64,000 nt of DNA from Peptococcaceae bacterium BRH_c4b (GTDB taxonomy: Bacteria > Bacillota > Desulfotomaculia > Desulfotomaculales > Desulfocucumaceae), in assembly GCA_000961595.1 (NCBI GenBank), contig LADO01000059.1:1-64000 (forward strand). Direction: 5' to 3'. The position numbers were made by a program, and so were the translations under genes. Under the pieces are notes generated by a model. That model was not told the DNA's origin and ran no database searches. It worked only from the letters and a program-made list of their open reading frames with translations. Positions 1-7,329 of this stretch are shown here, in pieces; positions within the stretch are counted from its first letter, which is position 1; each line of letters opens with the position of its first letter.

Positions 1-276
1 ATACAGAACATGGTAAAGAATCACAACCTGGCCAAAAGCATAACTGACGCTGGGTGGGGCGAATTTGTCTCGATGCTTTCCTATAAGGCTGAAAGTGCCG
101 GTAGGGAAGTAACAAAGGTAATTCCCCATGGCACCAGTCAGCAATGCAGTCGGTGCGGGAATATCGTTAAGAAAGACTTGTCCGTGAGAACTCATGTATG
201 CTCGTACTGCGGGTTGGTGTTAGATCGGGATCATAATGCAGCTATAAACATTTTGTATAAGGCGAAAGCCTCATAG
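1..276 (+). CDS. tnpB: TnpB (IS200/IS605 OrfB) C-terminal fragment
   Basis: C-terminal end of a TnpB protein, the RNA-guided nuclease of IS200/IS605 elements. The frame is open to the left edge of the window, so the gene is cut by the window and its start is not visible. The zinc ribbon is clear (CSRCG then CSYCG, two CxxC knuckles) and is followed by DRDHNAAINI, which carries the last RuvC-type aspartate of the family. It ends about 145 bases before the right end of the element. Whether the complete upstream gene is intact cannot be judged. Confidence 0.9.
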   Translation: MQNMVKNHNLAKSITDAGWGEFVSMLSYKAESAGREVTKVIPHGTSQQCSRCGNIVKKDLSVRTHVCSYCGLVLDRDHNAAINILYKAKAS

Positions 277-422
277 TTTGCAATAAAAATCTTGCCGCTG
301 GGACGGCGGTATATGCCTTGGGAGTTAGGTCCGTTGGGGCTTACGATGAACAAGGAACCTAATGAACTTCGCTATGCCCCTGGAAGCCTCTTCCTGAGCG
401 TAGCGAAAGGAGGGGTAGTTCA
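277..422 (+). mobile_element. IS200/IS605 right end, presumed omega-RNA region
   Basis: Non-coding tail of the IS after tnpB. Near its end, CCTCTTCCTGAGCGTAGCGA and the following AAGGAGG form a stem, and it finishes in GTAGTTCA, the usual kind of right end for this family. In this family the omega-RNA is made from the 3' end of tnpB plus the right end, and the first bases outside the element act as its guide. By that rule the guide here would start near position 423. The exact terminus is inferred, not proven. Confidence 0.6.
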
Positions 423-1010
423 CCCGCTGTATTTTCTTAACCTGAACTCCACACCCATTGAGTGAGCTATCTCCCTGCATTTCTCTATGTCCACCCCAGG
501 CCACTGCACCACGGAAAAAACCACCCGGGGGATATGCAGTTTGCATTCCCGGGCAAAATCCAGCAGGGCAGGGTAAGCCTTTGCACCCAGGGCAGGCCTA
601 CACAATTCCACGTACTTTTCCGGGGTATCAGCATTCAGGCTGATGTTAACAGTATCCACCAGCCCCCTCAACTCCACGGGCACATTCTTTCCCAACTGCA
701 GCGAAGCCTGGCCGTTGGTATTTACACGCAGCACCGCCCCCCGGGACTTAAGCTCAGCCGCCACTTCTTTTACCACATCAAGCCGCATGAGAGGCTCGCC
801 ATAGCCGCAGAAAACCACTTCTGAGTACCTGCCTGCGTCACCGGCGGACTTAATAATCTCTTCCGCTGCGGGTTCCTTTTCCAGCCACAGATTATAGCCC
901 ACGCCCTTTTCCGTTCTCCTGATGCAAAAAACACAGTTATTGCAGCAGCGATTGGTAACATTGATATACAGCCTGTCTCCGATTTCGTAGGTTAGTACTT
1001 GTCTATTCAA
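420..1010 (-). CDS. TatD-linked radical SAM protein
   Basis: Small radical SAM enzyme of 196 residues that resembles the TatD-nuclease-associated family; its reaction is unknown. The CX3CX2C cluster motif lies in TNRCCNNCVFC at about residues 19-29, followed by the glycine-rich FCGYGEP strand. The TTG start at 1010 has AAAGGTG in front. The stop codon (420-422) uses the last bases of the neighbouring IS200/IS605 right end, so the element inserted exactly at the end of the gene. The present C-terminus (KYSG) may therefore differ from the ancestral one by a few residues. No TatD gene is visible in the window. Confidence 0.8.
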   Translation of the reverse strand: MNRQVLTYEIGDRLYINVTNRCCNNCVFCIRRTEKGVGYNLWLEKEPAAEEIIKSAGDAGRYSEVVFCGYGEPLMRLDVVKEVAAELKSRGAVLRVNTNGQASLQLGKNVPVELRGLVDTVNISLNADTPEKYVELCRPALGAKAYPALLDFARECKLHIPRVVFSVVQWPGVDIEKCREIAHSMGVEFRLRKYSG

Positions 1011-1160
1011 AATAACACCTTTACCTTTCGTCTACCAGCTGATTGACATATTAACCATAATATGCTGTGTTTTATAAATCCGTATAAATATTAATGTTTC
1101 TGTCATAATGATAGCTGCAATACATACAATTTGGTATACAGACACCGGAGGTGAGTGATT

Positions 1161-1562
1161 TTGGGTTTTAGGATTCCTGATCCGGTACGCCCGTCATCAA
1201 TTAATTATAACTCAATAATCAAAGGAACGGTAATTTCCCTGGCCATTTCCATCGCCGGCAGCGCCCTGCTGGGCATGGCCTTTTATTTCACCGCCCTTTC
1301 CGAAAGCACCCTGCCCTGGTTTGCTTATGCCATGCTTTTTGCGGGTGTATTGTGTGGTGGCGGGATAGCAGCAAAAAACGCTGGTAACAAGGGGCTTTTT
1401 CACGGCATGGGGGTAGGCGTGACCTATTTTGTGCTAATAATGCTGATAGCTCTGATTTTCCTGCCTTCTCAGGCAACTTTTTTTACAGTGTTACTAAAAT
1501 TTATTATCGCTCTGGCCGGAGGGGCCGTGGGAGGTATTCTGGGAGTCGGGCTGTCCGATTAA
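1161..1562 (+). CDS. TIGR04086-type small membrane protein
   Basis: Integral membrane protein of about 133 residues with four hydrophobic segments, resembling the TIGR04086/YrzE family found in spore-forming Firmicutes. The function is unknown. I chose the TTG at 1161 because GGAGGTG ends 7 bases upstream; the in-frame GTG at 1155 sits almost on the ribosome binding site. It is followed at once by a strong hairpin terminator, so it appears to be a single-gene unit. Confidence 0.75.
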   Translation: MGFRIPDPVRPSSINYNSIIKGTVISLAISIAGSALLGMAFYFTALSESTLPWFAYAMLFAGVLCGGGIAAKNAGNKGLFHGMGVGVTYFVLIMLIALIFLPSQATFFTVLLKFIIALAGGAVGGILGVGLSD

Positions 1563-1573
1563 TTAAAAGAAAA

Positions 1574-1620
1574 CCACAAAAAGGGCTGGCAGCGAAAACC
1601 GCTGCCAGCCCTTTTTGTGG
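1574..1620. terminator. Strong bidirectional terminator hairpin
   Basis: CCACAAAAAGGGCTGGCAGC pairs with its complement across a short AAAAC loop, giving a stem of about 20 bp with A/T-rich flanks. It can end the 1161-1562 gene on the plus strand. A near-identical copy sits at 5395-5440, downstream of the selenoprotein gene. Confidence 0.85.
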
Positions 1621-1698
1621 CGGTCATATAAAATTTATTGGCTATTTTTTATAGTAACTTTAATGTTCAAGCATTCTTCAGACCGTCCACTACATCGG
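1574..1698. repeat. 125-bp direct repeat, left copy
   Basis: Nearly identical, by eye, to 5395-5518 in the same orientation. It comprises the terminator hairpin, the spacer GGCGGTCATATAAAATTTAT, and the last ~30 coding bases (minus strand) of the selenoprotein gene that is complete at the right copy. The left copy is therefore a duplicated, truncated gene end. It stops abruptly where REP sequence begins. Confidence 0.9.
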
Positions 1699-1786
1699 GA
1701 AATTCGGGGACGGTTCTTGGGAAATTCGGGGACGGTTCTTGAATTGAATCAGGAAATTCGGGGACGGTTCTTGAATTGAATCAGGT
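1697..1786 (+). repeat. Three tandem REP units
   Basis: GGGGACGGTTCTTG preceded by GGGAAATTC or AGGAAATTC occurs three times (about 1697-1719, 1719-1741 and 1752-1773), twice followed by AATTGAATCAGG. The same unit borders the RAYT transposase at 4440-4470 and, inverted, at 5344-5373. Confidence 0.85.
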
Positions 1787-1852
1787 GTTTTGAAACATTT
1801 TTGTATGTATTTTGAAATGTTAAAATATCTGTGACAGAGATTGTTAACCGGA

Positions 1853-2093
1853 TTTGGCTCCATCCCCATCCGTCTTGCAATCTCTGCGCCGATTTCCACG
1901 TCGAAGCCCGTTAGCTTACCGCTTTCCTTAAAATTAAAGGGTTTATACAAACCCATGGCATAGTTAAATTTGGGCTTTTCTGTAGTTGTGGGTGATTCCT
2001 TACCGCTGCCGGCAGTTTCTTTAGTACCACCGCACCAGTTAGTAAAAATACAGAAAGCATGGCCAAACCTGCTAGATAAAGCACTTTTTTCAT
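1853..2093 (-). pseudogene. Amino-acid ABC substrate-binding lipoprotein remnant
   Basis: N-terminal piece of a solute-binding lipoprotein. From ATG 2093 (GGGGG upstream) it reads MKKVLYLAGLAMLSVFLLTG, a lipoprotein signal peptide. The frame then breaks inside the lipobox: one frame gives LLTG-A, the next gives WCGGTKETAGSG and continues KFNYAMGLYKPFNF...GKLTGFDVEIGAEIARRMG, typical of amino-acid-binding proteins. Restoring one base near 2032-2037 would recreate L-T-G-C. Homology ends near 1853 and the rest of the gene is missing, replaced by AT-rich sequence and REP units. It is certainly non-functional. Confidence 0.75.
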
Positions 2094-2109
2094 ACACATA
2101 CCCCCATTT

Positions 2110-2976
2110 TCAGAATGCTCCCCCACTGAGAAGACTGCCCCTTCCGCGGGGTCTGACCCAGATGTTCATGTCTTCAAATTTACCGGCGATGTGACAATTA
2201 TTTATCAAGGTGCCGCGATACATATAACCCAGGCGGTGTAGCACTATATTCATACCGTAAGATGAAGCCCGGGCAAGGCTATACAGACAGCCTGTTCCCC
2301 TGGCCAGGCACATCCTTTGTATTCTCCGGATAAGCAGACTGTTAAATCCCATGCCCCTGAATTCCCTGTCCGTTGCGCAATTGGTTATTTCCACTCTTTG
2401 CTGGTCTTGCTGCATTTCTGCCGCAGCCACTGCGGCGATTTTTTCTCCACGGCAGACTAGCATGTATATATCTCCTTTATCCATGGCACGTGCCAGGTAT
2501 AGAGGATCGTATACAGGTGAGGGATAACTGGCGAAAACCTCTTGAAAAAGAGTTGCCATTTCCGTACAATCGCTTTTAGCTGCCAGACGCATTGTGAAAC
2601 CTGCCGGTAATTTTTTTTCCTCAACCCGCTTGTGTCTATGTATTTTCTTTAACATCTCCATCTCAGCATTGTACCCTAATGAAATCCCTCTTTCCGGTCT
2701 GGTAAAAGCAGCCAGAAAAAGTGCAGGTGTACCCCCGTAATATCCTTCTATCGTACCTTCTGCTACAAAGCCATTCCCTTGCAACCTTTCACCATCATCT
2801 TCCCTGGCAGGTAATATAATTTTCCCCATTCCTCTCTGCAGGGCCGTCTCCTTTAAAAAATTCTGTAAAGCTGCCGGATCTGCAGCATTGTACTCATTAA
2901 CCCATATCCTCGCACTGACATGCTCCAGTACTCCACTAATAAAGAATCCCGGCCCTTCATGACAGATATTAACCAA
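2110..2976 (-). CDS. ablB: Beta-lysine N6-acetyltransferase
   Basis: GNAT-family acetyltransferase of 288 residues. It is predicted to acetylate beta-lysine made by the upstream aminomutase, giving N-epsilon-acetyl-beta-lysine, a cytoplasmic compatible solute. The acetyl-CoA loop is visible in the C-terminal half (CATDREFRGMGFNSLLI), and the N-terminal half matches the AblB/YodP layout. It starts 12 bases after the end of ablA, so the two are almost certainly co-transcribed. The lipoprotein remnant downstream is a separate, decayed unit. Confidence 0.85.
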   Translation of the reverse strand: MVNICHEGPGFFISGVLEHVSARIWVNEYNAADPAALQNFLKETALQRGMGKIILPAREDDGERLQGNGFVAEGTIEGYYGGTPALFLAAFTRPERGISLGYNAEMEMLKKIHRHKRVEEKKLPAGFTMRLAAKSDCTEMATLFQEVFASYPSPVYDPLYLARAMDKGDIYMLVCRGEKIAAVAAAEMQQDQQRVEITNCATDREFRGMGFNSLLIRRIQRMCLARGTGCLYSLARASSYGMNIVLHRLGYMYRGTLINNCHIAGKFEDMNIWVRPRGRGSLLSGGAF

Positions 2977-2988
2977 TTGTATCCCCCC

Positions 2989-4200
2989 TCAGGCACGGGC
3001 TTTATCCAGGGTGGTGTCCAGCGTAACCGTACCGCCCTGCAGAAGCCCTGCTATGCCGATAGCGGGAGTCTTTTGCTTTTCCTCCTGCATACCCGGCTCG
3101 GTATACAAATAAATATTACCTTCGAAATTTCTCAGCACTATTTTGCCCAGTCCTTGTGAAAGAACATAATTAGGACCCAGGGGGATTTTACCGCCACCGC
3201 CCGGCGCATCAATCACGAAAGTGGGTATGGCCAGTCCGCTCGTATGACCACGTAAATTTTCAATAAGCTCTATTCCAGTGCTAACCGGTGTACGAAAATG
3301 CCCTATGCCCTCGCTCAGGTCGCACTGGTATAGGTAATATGGCCGAACCCTGTTTTTCAGCAGTTTTTGTACCAGTTGTTTCATTGTTTCAGGATTGTCG
3401 TTAATTCCCTTCAACAGCACCGACTGGTTGCCCAGCGGGATACCCGCCCTAGCCAGCCTTGCACAAGCCCTGGTTGCCTCCCGGGTTAATTCCCTGGGAT
3501 GATTAAAATGTGTATTAATCCAGACGGGATGATACTTTTCCAGTAGTGAGCAGAGTTCAGGTGTTATTCTTTGCGGCAGCACAACGGGTGTTCTGGTGCC
3601 AATACGTATAATCTCCACGTGACGAATCGATCTGAGTTTTTGAAGAATGTATTCCAACTGGTCATCGGTAAGAGTAAAAGGATCTCCTCCCGATATAAGT
3701 ACATCCCTGATTACCGGATTGTTTTTGATATAAGAAAATGCACGTTCCAACTGGGCTTTCGGCATTAAACTATCATTGTGGCCTGCTATACGACGGCGGG
3801 TACAATGCCTGCAGTACATAGAACAACAATCGGTAACCAGCAAAAGCACCCTGTCAGGGTAACGGTGAGTGAGACCCGGCACAGGCGAGTCGATATCCTC
3901 GTGCAAGGGGTCCCGCATGTCGCCACGTGTACTTACCAGTTCTTCCTGCCTCGGAACAGCCTGTAATCTTATCGGGCAGTCTCGTTCGGCCGGATGCATC
4001 AAACTTGCGTAGTAGGGTGTAATGGCCATTCTGAATCTTTTCAGACATGATTTAATGTCTTCCTTTTCACTTTCATTTAGATCAATAAAGTGGGACAATT
4101 CTTCCACTGAAGTGATTCTGTGGCTAATCTGCCATCGCCAGTCGTTCCATTTTTCCTCGCTAATTTTAAACTTTTCCAAATAACACCATGCACTATTCAA
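2989..4200 (-). CDS. ablA: Lysine 2,3-aminomutase
   Basis: Radical SAM, PLP-dependent enzyme that converts L-lysine to L-beta-lysine; 403 residues, close to the usual KamA/AblA length. The cluster motif CX3CX2C is in CCSMYCRHCTRRR (about residues 125-133), and the PLP-lysine motif PGGGGKIPL is near residue 325. I chose TTG 4200 because GGGAGGG lies just upstream; an in-frame ATG at 4245 has no such site and adds residues the family does not need. Pairing with ablB points to osmolyte synthesis and not to lysine fermentation. Confidence 0.9.
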   Translation of the reverse strand: MNSAWCYLEKFKISEEKWNDWRWQISHRITSVEELSHFIDLNESEKEDIKSCLKRFRMAITPYYASLMHPAERDCPIRLQAVPRQEELVSTRGDMRDPLHEDIDSPVPGLTHRYPDRVLLLVTDCCSMYCRHCTRRRIAGHNDSLMPKAQLERAFSYIKNNPVIRDVLISGGDPFTLTDDQLEYILQKLRSIRHVEIIRIGTRTPVVLPQRITPELCSLLEKYHPVWINTHFNHPRELTREATRACARLARAGIPLGNQSVLLKGINDNPETMKQLVQKLLKNRVRPYYLYQCDLSEGIGHFRTPVSTGIELIENLRGHTSGLAIPTFVIDAPGGGGKIPLGPNYVLSQGLGKIVLRNFEGNIYLYTEPGMQEEKQKTPAIGIAGLLQGGTVTLDTTLDKARA

Positions 4201-4424
4201 AGAATCCCTCCCATTATATAAACTATATAGTTTCATAACTGACAACTTATTATATCATTATGAGTTGTCTACTTCAATTTTCCTGTGAACCTCTATTCCT
4301 CAATATTTAGGCATTCTGATAAAATTACAGTAAATAACTGTAGCCAACTCATTATAAAAAAAAATTTCATAATTCAAAAAATTATATATAATAAATATTT
4401 TAAGGAGAACTTTATTCAAGGACA

Positions 4425-4470
4425 TAAAAAAACCGCCCCGGGAAATTAGGGGACGGTTCTTGAATTGAAT
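4425..4470 (-). repeat. REP unit that doubles as a terminator
   Basis: GGGGACGGTTCTTGAATTGA touches the stop codon of the transposase gene. Read on the minus strand, CCGTCCCC pairs with GGGGCGG and is followed by seven T residues, a Rho-independent terminator. It is one of two inverted REP units bracketing the gene. Confidence 0.75.
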
Positions 4471-5294
4471 TAGGTGTTTTTCAGCATTTTACACACCATC
4501 GACGGGGATATACCTCCTACCAGTTGTCCTATTTCCTTCAATGTCAGGCATGAATTTTTTCTCAGTTTTATTATCAGCTCTCTTTTTAATATTTTGTCAG
4601 TAGCAAGAGTGTCTATTCCTATTTCTACTGCCTGAAGTTCATTATTTACAAATTTCTGTGCAACTTCGTAAGATTCCAGGTAATTTCCATTCTCTTTCTT
4701 AATTATGATTTTATCCTCTTCAACGTCAATTACATCTGTTTTTGGCTCATACTTTAATACATAATCGTAATATTCCTCCATTGCCTGCTTCTTGTTGCTT
4801 GAGAATAAGCCCAGTATCCTTTCTGTATCAATCAAGCCACCTCTATAGTTTTCTTTTCCTAAATAATAATTATAACTGCTCCACTTATATTCCTGCGGTA
4901 TACTTACTATACCAGCTTTAACTGGATTGTTGTGAATATATGCACTCGCTGAAAGTAAATAATTGTCATCATTTATTACCTCGCTTTTAAAACGGTCCTG
5001 AAATAAGTGTCCTACTCTTGTGTATGTATTATTGAAGTAATATGCATAACTTATATTAATACTTTTTAGAACCTTTGATATGTCATTTCCATTGTCGTCA
5101 ATAAGTAAGTGGACGTGATTATCCATAAGACAATAGGCTTCCAGCCTAAAGTTATATTTTACCTTCATCCTGTAAATTGTTTCAAGGAATCTGATCCGGT
5201 CATCCTCTGATATAAATATATTTTTTCGTTCGTTTCCCCGCTGGATAATATGATATGTTAAAAACTCACCTTTACTCCTTGCTATCCTTGGCGT
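4470..5294 (-). CDS. REP-associated tyrosine transposase (RAYT)
   Basis: Y1/HUH-type transposase of the TnpA-REP family, which binds and processes REP hairpins as single strands. The HUH motif is in MDNHVHLLI, the catalytic-tyrosine helix in YIHNNPVKAGI, and the C-terminus (LTLKEIGQLVGGISPSMVCK) looks like a DNA-binding helix-turn-helix. The coding frame continues upstream of the first ATG (5168) as PRIARSKGEFLTYHIIQRGN..., the normal RAYT N-terminus, up to codon 5294-5292. That codon is ACG, where ATG is expected, 8 bases after AGGGGGTG. The start codon therefore seems mutated. REP units flank the gene in inverted orientation. Confidence 0.85.
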   Translation of the reverse strand, partial: TPRIARSKGEFLTYHIIQRGNERKNIFISEDDRIRFLETIYRMKVKYNFRLEAYCLMDNHVHLLIDDNGNDISKVLKSINISYAYYFNNTYTRVGHLFQDRFKSEVINDDNYLLSASAYIHNNPVKAGIVSIPQEYKWSSYNYYLGKENYRGGLIDTERILGLFSSNKKQAMEEYYDYVLKYEPKTDVIDVEEDKIIIKKENGNYLESYEVAQKFVNNELQAVEIGIDTLATDKILKRELIIKLRKNSCLTLKEIGQLVGGISPSMVCKMLKNT

Positions 5295-5343
5295 AAATCA
5301 CACCCCCTATATTGCTTGTAAGAATATCCTACCAGATCGATCT

Positions 5344-5373
5344 ATTCAATTCAAGAACCGTCCCTAAATTTCC
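5344..5373 (-). repeat. REP unit upstream of RAYT
   Basis: ATTCAATTCAAGAACCGTCC is the reverse complement of the REP at 4451-4470, so the transposase lies between inverted REP units, the arrangement called a REPtron. Confidence 0.85.
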
Positions 5374-5394
5374 TATAAATTTCCTAAGAAAACA

Positions 5395-5518
5395 CCACAA
5401 AAGGGCTGGCAGCGAGAACCGCTACCAGCCCTTTTTGTGGCGGTCATATAAAATTTATTGGCTATTTTTTATAGTAACTTTAATGTTCAAGCATTCTTCA
5501 GACCGTCCACCACATCGG
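5395..5518. repeat. 125-bp direct repeat, right copy
   Basis: Partner of 1574-1698. It includes a terminator hairpin (5395-5440) with one mismatch in the stem and the true 3' end of the selenoprotein gene. Because the gene is complete here, this is the original copy and the left one the duplicate. Confidence 0.9.
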
Positions 5519-5825
5519 AAATCATTTCCGACGACAGCCCGCCGTGGAAGCGTGGTTCCCCGTTGATTACAGTAAGGGGAAGCCTGACCCGTTGCAATAT
5601 TTCCGCTACCTTGGGATAATTTTTTAACTCCTCGGTGGCTACGTCTACAAAGGCCACTTCAATAGCGGCACCGTATTTGTCTTTCAGAGCCAGGCCGAGC
5701 TCTTCCGCGTCATCTTTCATGGTCTTTGCCGGTCCACATCCAGTGGAAGGGCCGCAGCCTCAGCCGCCGGAAGGCGCGGGGGCATTAACCCCAAATATGG
5801 TTACCTGAATTTTTTGCTCATCCAT
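5487..5825 (-). CDS. Putative selenoprotein, small thioredoxin-like
   Basis: The reading frame starts at ATG 5825 with GGAGTG 8 bases upstream: MDEQKIQVTIFGVNAPAPSG, then G, UGA at 5762-5760, then GCGPSTGCGPAKTMKDDAEE and on to the stop at 5487 (112 residues counting Sec22). Both sides of the UGA are coherent protein. The downstream part (EVAFVDVATEELKNYPKVAEIL...LPLTVINGEPRFHGG) has the beta-alpha pattern and LP-x-V-x-I-NG segment of small thioredoxin-fold proteins. Sec lies in a GG-U-GCG context among three cysteines, fitting a redox or metal-binding role. A hairpin follows the UGA, and selA/selB are in the same window. If UGA is not recoded, this is a broken gene, but the start and ribosome binding site look intact. 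Confidence 0.75.
5728..5762 (-). promoter_or_regulatory. SECIS-like hairpin after in-frame UGA
   Basis: Immediately downstream of the UGA (5762-5760), TCCAC (5747-5743) pairs with GTGGA (5737-5733) around the 5-base loop TGGAT. A lower GCC/GGC stem is separated by a 2x2 internal loop. The loop begins 17 bases after the UGA and has G in its second position. That matches the general form of bacterial SECIS elements as I know it: a short stem, a G-containing apical loop and 16-37 bases of spacing. Confidence 0.65.
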
Positions 5826-6116
5826 GTTAATCACACTCCAGATGTTTTTTTAAATGAATCATCTTATTATAAACTATTCTTGTCCCACTATTAACAAAAA
5901 AAACAGGGACATTATCCCCGGCCAGGCAAATAAACATGAAAGACAGGCCTAGCCACCCGTCTTCCAGAACCGCCTTATTTCCAAATTTTCTGCAGCAACC
6001 CCCGTAAAAACAACGGCAGCCTTACGAAATATACACGCAAGACATTTCACCCCTTTTTGGTGTTTACTCTCTATTAAATGTATTCACCCTACAAAAAAAT
6101 GTGTCAATGATTTTAA
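5826..6116. other. Intergenic region, no gene seen
   Basis: About 290 bases between pssA and the selenoprotein gene. It holds the selenoprotein ribosome binding site and presumably its promoter. I see no other open frame with a ribosome binding site and no strong hairpin. Confidence 0.5.
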
Positions 6117-6620
6117 TTATATTTTGGGAAATTTTAGCCTGCTCACCATCATAACTGCCAGGAGACCTACGATGAATGCGGAAACAGCACCAGGCAGGGA
6201 ACTGGCCCAAAACACCAGCAGGGCCACCAGAGAACCTGCTATGGTAATAGGTATGCCCACAAAATAGTCGGAAATGTTGAGCACGTTAAACCTGGCCAGC
6301 CGCAGGGCACCGCAAAGAACAAAGGCCATGGTGGCAATAATCCCCAGCATACCCAGATCCGCCAGTTGCCAGGCAAATACCAGAATGGCGGGAGCTACCC
6401 CGAAGGACACCAGATCTGCTAGGGAATCCAACTGCTTGCCGAATTCCGAGGAGGTTCCCATCTTCCTGGCAACCCTCCCGTCCAATCCATCCAGCACAGC
6501 CGCCAACAGAACCATTGCCGCACCGAGATGGTAGTTGTCCTGAAGGGTATAGATCAGGGCTGCCATGCCAGCCAGAAGATTGACGGAGGTTATTACACTG
6601 GGCAGCAGTTCTACTCTCAA
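6117..6620 (-). CDS. pssA: CDP-diacylglycerol-serine O-phosphatidyltransferase
   Basis: Membrane enzyme that makes phosphatidylserine from CDP-diacylglycerol and serine; 167 residues, several membrane helices. The CDP-alcohol phosphotransferase motif is complete at about residues 45-67: DGRVAR, eight residues, G, three residues, D, three residues, D (GKQLDSLAD). The TTG start overlaps the psd stop by 4 bases (TTGA) and has GGGAGG upstream, so the two genes are translationally coupled. With psd it supplies phosphatidylethanolamine. Confidence 0.92.
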   Translation of the reverse strand: MRVELLPSVITSVNLLAGMAALIYTLQDNYHLGAAMVLLAAVLDGLDGRVARKMGTSSEFGKQLDSLADLVSFGVAPAILVFAWQLADLGMLGIIATMAFVLCGALRLARFNVLNISDYFVGIPITIAGSLVALLVFWASSLPGAVSAFIVGLLAVMMVSRLKFPKI

Positions 6621-7258
6621 TGGTGTAACCTCCCGATAATTGTTTCCCCGCCCTTTACCTTGTCTCCAGGTTCTACTTCAACATTTATTTCCGGCGGTAA
6701 ATATAACTCGGTGCAGGAACCAAATTTTATCAAACCGAAACGCTGGCCCTGATCCAGATAATCACCAGTCTTTATGTAACATACAATCCTCCTGGCTATA
6801 AAACCGGTCACCTGGGTTACCATCAGCTTGAACTTGTCGGATTCTATACCAATAAAGTTTTTTTCATTTATTTCTGAAGCATGACTTTTAAAGGCTGGCA
6901 AAAATTTACCTGGACGGTAGTGGATATAGTTCACCTTTCCGGAAACCGGAGCCCGGTTGATATGTACGTTTAATATTGACAGAAAAATGCTGACCCTGGT
7001 ACAGTTACCACCCATAAAATTCTCTTCTTCAGTACGCTCCACCGCCATTACCACACCATCGGCTGGGGAAATCACCAAACCCTCGCCCCTGGGCACCCGG
7101 CGCCTGGGATTGCGAAAAAAATAGGCTGTAAAAAGAAAGAGTGAACCGGGCACAAAGCTGGCTGGTTTGTTGAACTGATATAAAAGCGCAGTCAGGACCC
7201 CCAAAAAAATCAAATAAGGCAAACCAGCCCTGGCTACGGGATAAATCTCCCTGTTCAT
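6617..7258 (-). CDS. psd: Phosphatidylserine decarboxylase proenzyme
   Basis: Short (PSD-A type) decarboxylase of 213 residues that converts phosphatidylserine to phosphatidylethanolamine. Two membrane segments at the N-terminus (YLIFLGVLTALLYQ; GSLFLFTAYFF) anchor it. The autocleavage site that makes the pyruvoyl group lies in KFGSCTELYLPPE near residue 183; the family usually has GST here and this protein has GSC, with the reactive serine kept. ATG 7258 has AGGAGG upstream. First gene of a psd-pssA pair. Confidence 0.9.
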   Translation of the reverse strand: MNREIYPVARAGLPYLIFLGVLTALLYQFNKPASFVPGSLFLFTAYFFRNPRRRVPRGEGLVISPADGVVMAVERTEEENFMGGNCTRVSIFLSILNVHINRAPVSGKVNYIHYRPGKFLPAFKSHASEINEKNFIGIESDKFKLMVTQVTGFIARRIVCYIKTGDYLDQGQRFGLIKFGSCTELYLPPEINVEVEPGDKVKGGETIIGRLHH

Positions 7259-7329
7259 TAAGAATCCTCCTGTTATTGTACAAAGCCTATTGTAACATTT
7301 TTTGTAATTGATTAGAAGAGTTTATATCT

